Assembly (NCBI GenBank): GCA_001464425.1 | Contig: LNEK01000032.1 | Coordinates: 1-64,000 of the forward strand | Source of the DNA: Alphaproteobacteria bacterium Ga0077535 | Lineage (GTDB): Bacteria > Pseudomonadota > Alphaproteobacteria > Caulobacterales > Aquidulcibacteraceae | Length of the DNA stretch: 64,000 nt | Direction: 5' to 3' | Shown here: positions 19,751 to 30,034 of the stretch, piece by piece | Layout: each line of letters starts with the position of its first letter | Position numbering within the stretch: the first letter of the stretch is position 1 | Position numbers and translations under genes: made by a program | Notes under the pieces: model-generated | Told to the model about the DNA's origin: nothing | The model's input: the letters and a program-made list of their open reading frames with translations, nothing else | Databases searched by the model: none

Positions 19751-21235
19751 TCAATTCGCCGCGGCAGCCAATGCCGCGGCGACGGCCGCGTTCCACCCGA
19801 CGCGAAGCGCGTGTCGTTGGCTGAGCACCATTTGCGGCTGCCAAGAGGATGGAACGGGGCCCGCGACGGCATCCAATGAGCGAATTTCACCCGCGCCATA
19901 CGCGGCCAATTTGCCCGCTCCGAGCGCCGTCATCTCCTGAAATTGTGGGCGGACGACCTCAACGTCGCAGATATCTGCCAAAAATTGCATCGCCCAGGAA
20001 TTGGCCGTCAGCCCACCGTCCACCAACAAAGATTCGATGCGCGGCGCGCCATCCGCACGCAGAGCACCGAGGAGATCCGCGGTCTGGTACGCCACCGCTT
20101 CTAGCCCGGCACGGACGATGTGTTCGAGCCTGGAATCTCGCGTCAGGCCCGTGATTGTGCCCCGCGCGTCCGCCTTCCATTGCGGCGCGCCGAGGCCGGC
20201 AAATGCGGGCACGAGGTAGACGCCGCCATTGTCGGCCAACGCGGCGGCGATCGCTTCAGATTCAGCGGACGTCTTGATCAGTTTCAAACCATCGCGCAGC
20301 CATTGCATCGTAGCACCAGCTGAGAAGATCGAGCCTTCCAGTGCGTAAGCCGACGCCCCCTTTGCCTCGTAGCCGATCGTCGCGAGCAATCGGTTTGACG
20401 AACGCGGCGGGGTCTCGCCCATATTCATGACCAGAAACGCGCCGGTGCCGAAGGTAGCTTTCGCCATGCCAGGCTTGAAGCAGCCGTGGCCGACAAGCGC
20501 GGCTTGCTGATCGCCAGCGGCGCCGTGAATCGGAATGGCGCCGCCAAAGTGCGCGCCGTCGACCTCACCGAAATGCGCATCGCAAGCCGCGACTTTTGGC
20601 AAGAGCGCGCGCGGCACTCGAAACAGCGCGCACATGTCGTCACTCCAGGCGCGCGTGTTGATGTCGAACAACAAAGTGCGGGCGGCATTGGTGACGTCAG
20701 AAACGTGCGAGCGGCCATTGGTGAGGCGCCATATGAGGAATGTCTCGATGGTGCCGAAGGCCAATTCGCCGTTCTCGGCTCGTGCACGCAAGCTTGGACC
20801 GCGGTCTAGAATCCAAGCGATTTTCGTGGCGGAGAAATAGGGATCAAGAAGCAGCCCGGTGGTCGCTTGGACGCGTGGCTCGTGGCCGGATTCACGCAAG
20901 TTTGCGCACAGATCGGCGGTGCGGCGATCCTGCCAGACGATGGCCTTGTGCACCGGCGCACCGGTGGCGCGATCCCAGACCACCGCCGTCTCGCGCTGGT
21001 TTGTGACGCCTATGGCTGCGATGTTCTCGGCGCCGCCGACTTGATCAATCGCATCGCGGCATACCTTCAGCGTCGCCGCCCAGATATCTTCCGCATCGTG
21101 CTCGACCCAGCCGGGTTCGGGGTAATGCTGCTGCAGTTCGATCTGGGCGGTGGCGCGTGGATTAAAGTCGAGGTCGAACGCGATGGCGCGGGTCGAGGTG
21201 GTGCCCTGGTCAATCGCGAGAATATATTTGGCCAT
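19751..21235 (-). CDS. glpK: Glycerol kinase
   Basis: YILAIDQGTTSTRAIAFD, GVTNQRETAVVWDRATG, HGAAGDQQAALVGHGCF. Confidence 0.96.
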   Translation of the reverse strand: MAKYILAIDQGTTSTRAIAFDLDFNPRATAQIELQQHYPEPGWVEHDAEDIWAATLKVCRDAIDQVGGAENIAAIGVTNQRETAVVWDRATGAPVHKAIVWQDRRTADLCANLRESGHEPRVQATTGLLLDPYFSATKIAWILDRGPSLRARAENGELAFGTIETFLIWRLTNGRSHVSDVTNAARTLLFDINTRAWSDDMCALFRVPRALLPKVAACDAHFGEVDGAHFGGAIPIHGAAGDQQAALVGHGCFKPGMAKATFGTGAFLVMNMGETPPRSSNRLLATIGYEAKGASAYALEGSIFSAGATMQWLRDGLKLIKTSAESEAIAAALADNGGVYLVPAFAGLGAPQWKADARGTITGLTRDSRLEHIVRAGLEAVAYQTADLLGALRADGAPRIESLLVDGGLTANSWAMQFLADICDVEVVRPQFQEMTALGAGKLAAYGAGEIRSLDAVAGPVPSSWQPQMVLSQRHALRVGWNAAVAAALAAAAN

Positions 21236-21265
21236 GGCGCACAAAACGGCGCGCCGGCGCTGAGG

Positions 21266-21574
21266 TCAACCGGCGGCGGCGAGCGCCGCACGCAAATCCG
21301 CGGACGCGGCCCGCACTCGCGTCATGGCGGCGGCGAGTTCGTCACCGGTCACGGCTCGCCCGGCAGCGGCCATGGCTTCGACATCGGCGCGCACAGCGGC
21401 GAGTTTTTCGGCGATGTCCTCGGCGCCAGCGCCCAGCACGCCGGTGAAGGCAAGCGCCCTGGCGGCAGTCTCCAGGATTTCGGCGATGCGGCCACGGTGT
21501 TCGAGCGGCACGAGCGGCAGCAACGCCGAAAGCGCCGCGAGCAGCAGCTGCACCTGCAGCATGAGTTTATGCAT
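21266..21574 (-). CDS. Hypothetical small protein
   Basis: 102 aa, hydrophobic N-terminus then Ala-rich helical region; tightly spaced with next ORFs. Confidence 0.5.
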   Translation of the reverse strand: MHKLMLQVQLLLAALSALLPLVPLEHRGRIAEILETAARALAFTGVLGAGAEDIAEKLAAVRADVEAMAAAGRAVTGDELAAAMTRVRAASADLRAALAAAG

Positions 21575-21585
21575 GAGCCAATCTC

Positions 21586-21978
21586 CTAGTGCTGAGCGGT
21601 GTCAATGAGGGATGCAAGCGCGGCGACTGGCGCTTCTGCCTCAGCGCGCGCTTGATCGAGACGGACGCGGGCGGCTTCAGCGTCACCGGCGTTGCGCGCG
21701 GTGTTGTAAGCGTCGAGCGCGGCGGCAAGCGCTTCAATGGTTGGCGTCGCGGTGCGCTCAGCTTGGCCGATCGCACGGCGCGCTTCGGCCGGTGTCGCCG
21801 GGTTGCGGACGATGTCAGCGGCCTCTTCCACCAACGACGCATAGGTTTGCAGCAATGCGTAAGCGTGCTGATCGGCGCTTCTGGCGGCAGCGAACGGGTT
21901 AGGAATTTCAAGGCTGGCGCACGCCGGCGTGGCGGCAAGTGCGATGGCGAGCGCAAGCGTGCGCAAGGTCTTGGTCAT
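21586..21978 (-). CDS. Hypothetical lipoprotein
   Basis: 130 aa; signal peptide with lipobox-like ATPAC|AS. Confidence 0.6.
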   Translation of the reverse strand: MTKTLRTLALAIALAATPACASLEIPNPFAAARSADQHAYALLQTYASLVEEAADIVRNPATPAEARRAIGQAERTATPTIEALAAALDAYNTARNAGDAEAARVRLDQARAEAEAPVAALASLIDTAQH

Positions 21979-21989
21979 TTCAAAACTCC

Positions 21990-22205
21990 TCAGGCAACTG
22001 GCGCGCGAGCGCGGGTGCGGCCGATGGCGACGCCGATCAGACCGAGCGTGACGATGAGATCGATCAGAGCGCCGGCGACTTCTTGCGCGGCGCCTTCGGG
22101 AAGGACGACGCCGAGACGGTCGATCGCGGCGGCGACCGCGATGGCGGCGGCGCTGCGCAGGGTCAGCGACTGGATCGCGGGCTTTTCAGGGATTGGTGTG
22201 CTCAT
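21990..22205 (-). CDS. Small membrane protein, holin-like
   Basis: 71 aa, hydrophobic segments SAAAIAVAAAIDRLG and LIDLIVTLGLIGVAIG; size/topology resembles phage holins. Confidence 0.5.
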   Translation of the reverse strand: MSTPIPEKPAIQSLTLRSAAAIAVAAAIDRLGVVLPEGAAQEVAGALIDLIVTLGLIGVAIGRTRARAPVA

Positions 22206-22343
22206 GGGCTCCTCGTTTGTGGCGAGAAGCCTATGGCGATGTGGGATCGGTCGGATTGGCGCGCGCGAGCTTAGACGCGGTGAGCGCGGAATAGCTTGCG
22301 GAGCAACGCGTAAGCGCTCCGCGGGATCCTCAAAATGCGGGGA

Positions 22344-23306
22344 TTAGCTGGCGCACAATCCGCGCTTCGCCTCGTCGTACTCGCGCTTGAGGCGCGCGAC
22401 GAGATCGACGGTACTGACGACTTCATGCACACCGCCAACGCCTTGGCCGGCGCCCCAGATATCCTTCCAGGCCTTCGCCTTGGAGCCTTCGCCGCCGCCA
22501 AAGCTCATCTTGGTTGGATCGCTTTGTGCGAGGTTGTCGGGATCAAGGCCGGCGTTGACGATCGAGCCTTTGAGGTAGTTGCCAAGCACGCCGGTGAAGA
22601 GGTTCGAATAGACGATGTCGCCCGCGGTCGAGTCGACAATCATCTGCTTGTAGGCCTGGGGCGCGTTTGCTTCTTTCGTCGCGATGAAGGCCGAGCCCAT
22701 GTAGGCTAGATCAGCGCCAAGGGCCTGCGCGGCCAAAATGCCTCGCCCGGTGGCGATCGCGCCCGACAGCAGAAGCGGGCCATCGAAGAACTGGCGAATC
22801 TCGCTGATCAGCGCGAACGGCGACAGCGAACCGGCGTGGCCGCCGGCCCCGGTGCAAACCGCGATCAAACCGTCGGCGCCCTTTTCGAGCGCTTTCTCGG
22901 CGAACTTGATGTTGATGATGTCGTGCAGAACGATGCCGCCATATGAATGGATTGCGTCGTTCACCTCCGGGCGCGCGCCGAGCGAAGTGATGACGATCGG
23001 CACTTTGTGCCGAACGCACGCTTCGACGTCCTGCTCCAGCCGCTCATTGGTTTTGTGGACGATCTGGTTGACGGCATACGGCGCCGCCGGCGCATTTGGG
23101 TTCGCCTCATCATAAGCGGCGAGTTCGTCCTTGATCCGATTCAGCCAGTCGTCCAGCAGCGGCTGCGGGCGCGCGTTAAGCGCCGGGAACGAACCGACGA
23201 TGCCGGCCTTGCACTGCTCGATCACCAATTCGGGATTGGCGATAATGAACTGGGGCGCGCCTACGGCTGGGAGGCGCAACTTGTCGAACAAGGACGGCAG
23301 GGCCAT
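22344..23306 (-). CDS. Nitronate monooxygenase / 2-nitropropane dioxygenase family
   Basis: Start at 23306 (MALPSLFDKLRLPAVGAPQFIIANPELVIEQCKAGIVGSFPALNARP); GAGGHAGSLSPFALI. Confidence 0.92.
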   Translation of the reverse strand: MALPSLFDKLRLPAVGAPQFIIANPELVIEQCKAGIVGSFPALNARPQPLLDDWLNRIKDELAAYDEANPNAPAAPYAVNQIVHKTNERLEQDVEACVRHKVPIVITSLGARPEVNDAIHSYGGIVLHDIINIKFAEKALEKGADGLIAVCTGAGGHAGSLSPFALISEIRQFFDGPLLLSGAIATGRGILAAQALGADLAYMGSAFIATKEANAPQAYKQMIVDSTAGDIVYSNLFTGVLGNYLKGSIVNAGLDPDNLAQSDPTKMSFGGGEGSKAKAWKDIWGAGQGVGGVHEVVSTVDLVARLKREYDEAKRGLCAS

Positions 23307-23362
23307 GCTTTTCTCCGGTTGCCTCACGCCTACAGTGCGGCGAAAACCGCGTCGATCCTGAC

Positions 23363-25570
23363 ATGGCGTCAAGCGGAGCAAAAATGTCTGAGACCGGCTT
23401 GCACTTGGGCGAAAACGCCGACGAGGCGGACTGGCGCGCCCTGGTCGAGCGCGGACTGAAGGGCGCGCCCTGGTCGCGGCTGGTTGGCGAGACGGTCGAT
23501 GGGATCAAGCTCGAGCCGCTCTATCGCGAGAGCGACGTCGCGACGGCGGAGGATCTCTCGGGGATGCCGGGCGCGGCGCCGTTCGTGCGCGGTGCCGCCG
23601 ACGCGGGCTGGACGATACGGCAGGCGTTCGAGCACCACGATCCGGCCGAAACCAATCGCGAGATTCTCGCCGATCTCGCGGGCGGCGTTGGCGGCATTGA
23701 ACTTGTGATCGATCCAGATGGCGCGCGCGGAGTCGCTATACGCGAAGCGCGCGATCTCGATCTGGCGTTGGCGGATGTGATCCTCGAGGCCGCGCCGGTT
23801 TCCCTTGATGCTGGCGAATATGGCGCGTGGGCGGCGGAGCTGCTGCGCGATAAGCTGAAGGGTGTTGCCGTCAAAGGCACGAACTTTGGGCTTGATCCCA
23901 TTGGCGCGATGGTGCGCTCCGGCAAGTTGTGCGCGGACGAGCAGGCGCAGGCGCTCGATTTCACAGCGCGCTACCGCGCCGACTATCCGGCAGCGCGCTT
24001 TGTTCGAGCCGACTCGCGCGCCGTGCATGAGGCGGGCGGAACGGAGGCGCAGGAGATCGCCACCGCGCTCGCGAGCGGCATTCATTATCTGCGTGCGCTG
24101 GAGGCAAGCGCACCCAACGTTGCAAATTCAGCGAGCACTCTCTCCTTCGCCGTCTCCACCGGTCCCGACATTCTTGTGGAAACGGCAAAGCTTCGCGCGC
24201 TACGGCTGTGTTGGGCGCGTGTGCTGGAAGCCAGCGGCGCTGGCCCCGAGCATCGCGCGGCGCATATCCATGCTTTCACGTCTCGCAGGATGATGGCGCG
24301 CCACGATGCGCAAACGAACATATTACGTGTCACAACGGCCGCCTTCGCCGCCAGCATAGGCGGCGCTGACGATATAACTGCTTATTCGTTCGTTGATGCG
24401 CTTGGACTTCCAACGCCTTTCTCGCGCCGGGTCGCGCGCAACACGCAGAACGTCCTGATGGAGGAATGCCGGCTCGGGCACGTAGCCGATCCTGCCGGCG
24501 GCGGATGGTTCGTCGAGAAGCTGACGCGAGAGCTTGCGGCAAAGGCTTGGGAGATCATGCAATGGATCGAGGCTCAAGGCGGCATCGTCGCGGCGCATCA
24601 GTCCGGCGATTTGGGAAAGCTAGTGCGCGATGCGCGCGCGGCGCGACAGAAGCGGATTGCAATGCGCCGCGAGACGATCACCGGCGTTACAGACTTTCCT
24701 TTGCTCGGCGCGCCGGCGCCTGCATTCGTCGCACGCATGCCGCAAAGCGCGAATACTGCGTCGGGCTTGGCGCTCACTCCGATCCGATGGGCGGCGCCGT
24801 TCGAAGCGCTGCGCGATCGCGCGGAGAAAGCCGGCGCACGGATATTCTTTGCCAACATGGCGAGCCTTGCCGAGTTCGGACCGCGCGCGCAGTTCGCGCG
24901 CAATTTCTTCGCCGCTGGCGGCATCGCCAGCATCGGCGAGGAAGATGCGCATGCGACGATGGAAAAGCTGGTGGATGCTTTCCGCGCATCGACGGCGCGC
25001 GTCGCCGTCATCGCCAGCACCGACGCATGCTACGCTGAACACGCAGAAAATTGCGCGCAGCGCCTCAAAGCGGCGGGCGCTGATTGGGTTGTGCTTGCCG
25101 GCAAGCCGGGCGAAAGCGAAGCCAAGCTGCGGGCGGCGGGCGTGGATCAGTTCGTGTATGTCGGCGTCAACGTGTTGGCTGAGCTGGAGACGCTGGCTCT
25201 CCACAGCGAACACATCTGCGCCACAGCGATACAAGCCGCGCAGCGTCTTGAGGACGCTACGGACCAATCCACAGACCCAGAAGCTCTCGAGGCGGCCGAG
25301 CAGCAGGCGCAATATCTGCGTGGGCGCCGCATGAGCTACCTCGGCATCTGGCAGGTCGGACTCTTCTCGATACAGCTCGTAGCGATCACGATCGCGTTTC
25401 GATTGTCTGGCGCGCTGCAAGTGATCGCCGTGGTAGTCGCGGTGTGCGCTCTGGCGGGGATATACGCAATCCGTCGCACATGGCGCCGCACAGCGGAGGG
25501 CGAAGCATTGGCGTGGGTCGAGCGTGCGATGACACGCTACGCGGGCTTGCGACCGGAGCGATCAAAGTGA
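23363..25570 (+). CDS. Methylmalonyl-CoA mutase small subunit with C-terminal transmembrane extension
   Basis: 735 aa; TRYRADYPAARFVRADSR-like region, SRRVARNTQNVLMEECRLGHVADPAGGGWFVE; C-terminal ~110 aa has two hydrophobic segments (YLGIWQVGLFSIQLVAITIAFRLSGALQVIAVVVAVCALAGIYA). Confidence 0.88.
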   Translation: MASSGAKMSETGLHLGENADEADWRALVERGLKGAPWSRLVGETVDGIKLEPLYRESDVATAEDLSGMPGAAPFVRGAADAGWTIRQAFEHHDPAETNREILADLAGGVGGIELVIDPDGARGVAIREARDLDLALADVILEAAPVSLDAGEYGAWAAELLRDKLKGVAVKGTNFGLDPIGAMVRSGKLCADEQAQALDFTARYRADYPAARFVRADSRAVHEAGGTEAQEIATALASGIHYLRALEASAPNVANSASTLSFAVSTGPDILVETAKLRALRLCWARVLEASGAGPEHRAAHIHAFTSRRMMARHDAQTNILRVTTAAFAASIGGADDITAYSFVDALGLPTPFSRRVARNTQNVLMEECRLGHVADPAGGGWFVEKLTRELAAKAWEIMQWIEAQGGIVAAHQSGDLGKLVRDARAARQKRIAMRRETITGVTDFPLLGAPAPAFVARMPQSANTASGLALTPIRWAAPFEALRDRAEKAGARIFFANMASLAEFGPRAQFARNFFAAGGIASIGEEDAHATMEKLVDAFRASTARVAVIASTDACYAEHAENCAQRLKAAGADWVVLAGKPGESEAKLRAAGVDQFVYVGVNVLAELETLALHSEHICATAIQAAQRLEDATDQSTDPEALEAAEQQAQYLRGRRMSYLGIWQVGLFSIQLVAITIAFRLSGALQVIAVVVAVCALAGIYAIRRTWRRTAEGEALAWVERAMTRYAGLRPERSK

Positions 25571-25610
25571 TGCGTTTTTCGCTTCTGCATGCAGCGCTGG
25601 GCGTTGGCGG

Positions 25611-25994
25611 ATGAGCCAACTCCTGCCCCACACGCCGATGCGGCCCGAAGTAACCGCCGCGATCGAGAAGCTGGAGCGTGCCGATACTTTCGACGCTGCG
25701 GCATTCGCCGTCGCTGACCGGCAGCGCCGCTCAAGCGGCATAACGTTCATTGCGGTGATGATGCCGCTATTCGGAGTTTCCCTCGCGCTGATCTGGGTCG
25801 TTGATCTCTTGCTCGCGGGGCTCGCGCTGCCGACATTTCTTTACGTGTTCGGCGCGTTCTTGCTTGCGGTGCTTACGCACAGCGCGTTGTTGCGCGACCG
25901 GATGAGAGATGACATGCGCCTCGGCGCCGCGATCGAGCGTTGGCAGGAGAAAAACGGCCGCATGCGCGAGACGCCGCTGGAGCGCAAGACGTGA
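25611..25994 (+). CDS. Small membrane protein
   Basis: 127 aa with two hydrophobic segments (FIAVMMPLFGVSLALIWVVDLLLAGLALPTFLYVFGAFLLAVL). Confidence 0.75.
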   Translation: MSQLLPHTPMRPEVTAAIEKLERADTFDAAAFAVADRQRRSSGITFIAVMMPLFGVSLALIWVVDLLLAGLALPTFLYVFGAFLLAVLTHSALLRDRMRDDMRLGAAIERWQEKNGRMRETPLERKT

Positions 25995-26698
25995 TCCGCT
26001 GGGCCATTGCCTCAGCTTGCGCGCTGCTCGCGCTTGCGCTCGTCGCGATGGCCGGGGGGTGGTGGACGCCTTGGGCGGGGCGCTACACGCATGGCGTTGA
26101 TGTATCGTGGCACCAGGGCGCGATCGATTGGCGTACGCTCGCCACCGATGATGTGGCGTTCGCGTATATCAAAGCGACCGAAGGCGCCGATCATGTCGAT
26201 CCGCGCTTTGCGTTTAACTGGCGCGAAGCAGCGGCGGCGGGGCTTTATCGCGGCGCCTATCACTTCTTCACGCTCTGCCAGCCCGGCGCGCGGCAGGCGG
26301 CGAACTTCATTGCGGTTGTCCCGCGCGAAGCAGGCGCTCTGCCGGCGGCGGTCGATCTAGAACACATGGGGCCTTGCCAGCGCGGGCCGACGATGACGGA
26401 TGTCGTCGCAGAAGCGCGCATCTTCATGGATCGCGTGGAAGCGCATTACGGCGTGCGGCCGATCATCTACACAACGCGCGAGTTTCATGACGCGCATCTC
26501 GGCCAACTCCAAGGCGAACGCTTCTGGATCCGCTCGCTCGGCGTCGAGCCGCGCTTCCGCGAGAGTGACTGGATCATCTGGCAACACCACAATCGCGGCT
26601 ACAAACGCGGCGTCAGCGGCCCGATCGATCTCAACGCCTTTCGCGGCGATGCTGCCGCATTGGCGGCGTTTGCCTCAACTTCACGGCCCACAACATGA
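25991..26698 (+). CDS. GH25 family lysozyme with N-terminal membrane/signal segment
   Basis: GTG start at 25991 overlapping upstream [56 protein letters not shown]. Confidence 0.9.
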   Translation: MIRWAIASACALLALALVAMAGGWWTPWAGRYTHGVDVSWHQGAIDWRTLATDDVAFAYIKATEGADHVDPRFAFNWREAAAAGLYRGAYHFFTLCQPGARQAANFIAVVPREAGALPAAVDLEHMGPCQRGPTMTDVVAEARIFMDRVEAHYGVRPIIYTTREFHDAHLGQLQGERFWIRSLGVEPRFRESDWIIWQHHNRGYKRGVSGPIDLNAFRGDAAALAAFASTSRPTT

Positions 26699-28848
26699 CC
26701 TTACCTGATTTCTCCAAGCTCGGTCTTAAGAGCGATGTCGCAGTAGCGCCCCCGCCACACGGAGAGCCATGGCTCTCCCCCGAAGGCATCGCGATCAAAA
26801 CGGCTTACACCGCCGCCGATCGCGCCGGACTCGATTTCGTCGATAGCTTCCCTGGCATGGCGCCCTTTGGGCGTGGGCCGTACCCGACGATGTACGTCCA
26901 ACAACCTTGGACCATTCGCCAATACGCAGGCTTCTCGACGGCGGAGGATTCGAACGCCTTCTACCGCCGCAATCTCGCGCACGGGCAGAAGGGCCTATCT
27001 ATCGCCTTCGATCTTGCAACACACCGCGGCTACGATTCCGATCACCCGCGCGTCGTCGGCGATGTCGGCATGGCGGGCGTGGCGATCGACTCCATCCTCG
27101 ATATGCGCACGCTCTTCAACGGCATCCCGCTCGATCAGATGAGCGTGTCGATGACGATGAACGGCGCGGTGTTGCCAATCATGGCGCTCTATATCGTCGC
27201 CGGCGAAGAGCAAGGCGTGCCGCACGCTAAGCTTAGCGGCACGATCCAGAACGACATCCTCAAAGAATTCATGGTGCGGAATACGTTCATCTATCCGCCG
27301 AAGCCTTCGATGCGCATCGTCTCCGATATCTTCGCTTACACCGCGACGGAGATGCCGAAGTTCAACTCGATCTCGATCAGCGGTTATCACATGCAGGAAG
27401 CCGGCGCGACGGCGGATCTGGAGCTCGGCTACACGCTCGCAGACGGCGTCGAATATATCCGCGCTGGCGTCGCCGCTGGCCTCGACATCGACAAGTTTGC
27501 GCCGCGGCTATCCTTCTTCTGGGCCATCGGCATGAACCCGTTCATGGAGATCGCAAAACTCCGCGCCGCGCGTCTCCTCTGGTCGAAGCTGACGGCGGAA
27601 TTCAATCCAAAGGACGATAAATCACGCGCGCTGCGCACGCATTGCCAGACAAGCGGCTGGAGCCTCACCGCGCAGGACGTTTACAACAACGCCGTCCGCA
27701 CCTGCGTCGAGGCCATGGCCGCCGCATATGGCGGCACACAATCCTTGCATACGAATTCGCTCGACGAAGCGCTCGCGCTGCCCACCGATTTCTCCGCCCG
27801 CATCGCCCGCAACACGCAAATTCTTCTGCAGCAGGAAGCCGGCGTCAACCGCCCCGCCGATCCGTGGGGCGGCTCCTACTATGTCGAACGCCTCACCGCC
27901 GATCTCGCGGAGAAAGCGTGGGCGCACATCGAGGAAGTCGAAAAACTCGGCGGCATGTCAGAAGCCATCGACCAAGGCCTGCCGAAAGCCCGCATCGAAG
28001 AAGCGGCCGCGCGGACGCAAGCGCGCATCGACACCGGCCACCAAACCATCGTCGGCGTGAACAAGTTCAAGCTCACTGAGAAGGAAGACGTCCCCGTCCT
28101 CAAAGTCGACAACGCCAAGGTGCGCGCCATGCAACTCGAAAAGCTGACGCGCCTGAAGGCAGAGCGGAAGCAAGTCGAAGTGGATGCAGCACTCGAAGCG
28201 CTCGAAAACGGCGCGCGCGCCAAAGGCAACCTCCTCGAACTCGCCGTCAACGCCGCCCGCGGCAAAGCCACAGTCGGCGAAATGTCATCCGCGCTCGAAC
28301 GCGCCTTCAACCGCCACCAGCCGCCGATCCGGCTCGTCACCGGCGTGTTCGCGCGCGAAGCCGGCGACGATGCGCCACTCGAACGCGCACGCCAAAGCGT
28401 CGCCGCGTTCGAAGAAGCCGAAGGCAAACGCCCACGCATCCTCGTCGCGAAGATGGGCCAAGACGGGCACGATCGCGGGCAGAAGGTTGTCGCCAGCGCG
28501 TTTTCCGATCTGGGATTCGAAGTGGAGATCGGGCCGCTCTTCGCCACCCCCGAGGAAGTCGCCAAACAAGCCATCGCCAAAGGCGTGCACGTCGTCGGCG
28601 TCTCGTCGCTCGCGGCGGGGCATTTGACGCTGACGCCCGCGTTGCGCGCCGCCCTCGTCGAACGCGGTCGCGGCGACATCATGATCGTCATCGGCGGCGT
28701 CATCCCGCCGGAAGATGTCGCGACGCTCAAAGAAATGGGCGCGGCGGCGGTGTATCCGCCCGGCGGCGTGATTGCGGATATTGCACAGGATTTGTTGGGG
28801 GCGCTGAACGAGAAGCTCGGCTATGCGCAGCCGGCGCGGCGGGATTGA
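26695..28848 (+). CDS. Methylmalonyl-CoA mutase large (B12-binding) subunit
   Basis: 717 aa; [52 protein letters not shown]. Confidence 0.97.
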   Translation: MTLPDFSKLGLKSDVAVAPPPHGEPWLSPEGIAIKTAYTAADRAGLDFVDSFPGMAPFGRGPYPTMYVQQPWTIRQYAGFSTAEDSNAFYRRNLAHGQKGLSIAFDLATHRGYDSDHPRVVGDVGMAGVAIDSILDMRTLFNGIPLDQMSVSMTMNGAVLPIMALYIVAGEEQGVPHAKLSGTIQNDILKEFMVRNTFIYPPKPSMRIVSDIFAYTATEMPKFNSISISGYHMQEAGATADLELGYTLADGVEYIRAGVAAGLDIDKFAPRLSFFWAIGMNPFMEIAKLRAARLLWSKLTAEFNPKDDKSRALRTHCQTSGWSLTAQDVYNNAVRTCVEAMAAAYGGTQSLHTNSLDEALALPTDFSARIARNTQILLQQEAGVNRPADPWGGSYYVERLTADLAEKAWAHIEEVEKLGGMSEAIDQGLPKARIEEAAARTQARIDTGHQTIVGVNKFKLTEKEDVPVLKVDNAKVRAMQLEKLTRLKAERKQVEVDAALEALENGARAKGNLLELAVNAARGKATVGEMSSALERAFNRHQPPIRLVTGVFAREAGDDAPLERARQSVAAFEEAEGKRPRILVAKMGQDGHDRGQKVVASAFSDLGFEVEIGPLFATPEEVAKQAIAKGVHVVGVSSLAAGHLTLTPALRAALVERGRGDIMIVIGGVIPPEDVATLKEMGAAAVYPPGGVIADIAQDLLGALNEKLGYAQPARRD

Positions 28849-28851
28849 TAC

Positions 28852-29532
28852 GTGACCAACATCAATCGAGCCCTCCTCGCCCTCTCCGCCATCCTAGCCA
28901 TCGCCTACGGCGCGTTCGGCTCCTCGCTCTACGAAGGTGCACCGCCTTTCGTCGTCGGTACGATCTTCAAGGCGTCGAGCATCATCACCCTCGGCCTCAT
29001 CGCGCTCCTGGCGCGCTCGCGCCTGCTTGCCGCCGGCCTCCTCTTCGGCGCGCTTGGCGATGCCCTGCTAGCGTGGAGTCCGGACACGTTCCTCTACGGT
29101 GCGTTCGCGTTCCTTATCGGGCACCTCTTCTACATCACGCTGTGGCTGCGCTCGGGCATCGGCGTCGTCGCTGCGCTGAAAGAGCCGCCGCGCTTTATCG
29201 TCGCCATCGCGCTGATCGCGGCGTGCATCGTGATGACGTACCTGCTGGTGCCGCGCGACAGCGCGATGTTCGTGCCGCTTGCGGCCTATACCGGCGTGCT
29301 GACTTTGATGGCGCTGTGCTCGTTCACGCTGCCGACGACGCGCTGGCTAGTGATGGCCGGTGCGGTGCTCTTCTTCATCTCGGACGGCTTCGTCGCCTGG
29401 AACATGTTCCATCACGATCCCGATCCAACGCTCGCCTTCTGGCGCGGTTTCGCCGGATGGATGATTTACTGGGCCGGCCAAGCGGCAATCTGCTCCGGCG
29501 CATTGGGACTGCATCGCGCAACCAAGCCCTAA
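28852..29532 (+). CDS. Lysoplasmalogenase-like (YhhN/TMEM86 family) membrane protein
   Basis: 226 aa, GTG start, multiple TM segments; LLFGALGDALLAWSPDTFLYGAFAFLIGHLFYI. Confidence 0.88.
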   Translation: MTNINRALLALSAILAIAYGAFGSSLYEGAPPFVVGTIFKASSIITLGLIALLARSRLLAAGLLFGALGDALLAWSPDTFLYGAFAFLIGHLFYITLWLRSGIGVVAALKEPPRFIVAIALIAACIVMTYLLVPRDSAMFVPLAAYTGVLTLMALCSFTLPTTRWLVMAGAVLFFISDGFVAWNMFHHDPDPTLAFWRGFAGWMIYWAGQAAICSGALGLHRATKP

Positions 29533-29598
29533 TGTTCTTCTTTTGTTCTTGACACCGAGAGCCGCGTGCCGCCAAATGCAGCCGCAGGGAGGCGCTTC

Positions 29599-29985
29599 AT
29601 GATTGGCTACGTCACCATCGGTGCTAACGACATAGCGCGCTCGTGCGCCTTCTTTGACGCCGCGTTCGAGCCCCTCGGCTATGCGCGCAGCTTCGAAGGC
29701 GGCGGCTGGGCCGGCTACGGTCCAAACGGCAGCGGCGATGACGGCGTGCAGATTTTGATAGCGACGCCCGAGAACGGCCAACCCGCAAACTTCGGCAACG
29801 GTTCGATGCTGGCGTTCAAGGCTCCGACTCGTGCGGCGGTAGACGCGTTCCACGCCGCCGCGCTCAGCGCTGGCGGCAAGGATGAAGGCGCGCCCGGCGT
29901 GCGCGGCGAAAGCGATCCGGCCTTCTACGGGGCTTATGTCCGCGATCCGGAAGGGAACAAGTTTTGCGCTTATTGCCGGGGATGA
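29599..29985 (+). CDS. VOC family protein
   Basis: MIGYVTIGANDIARSCAFFDAAFEPLGYAR...YGAYVRDPEGNKFCAYCRG. Confidence 0.9.
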   Translation: MIGYVTIGANDIARSCAFFDAAFEPLGYARSFEGGGWAGYGPNGSGDDGVQILIATPENGQPANFGNGSMLAFKAPTRAAVDAFHAAALSAGGKDEGAPGVRGESDPAFYGAYVRDPEGNKFCAYCRG

Positions 29986-30034
29986 CGTAACGCTGAGCTA
30001 TGCCCACCCCCGGTTCACGTGTAGCGACGCGGAT

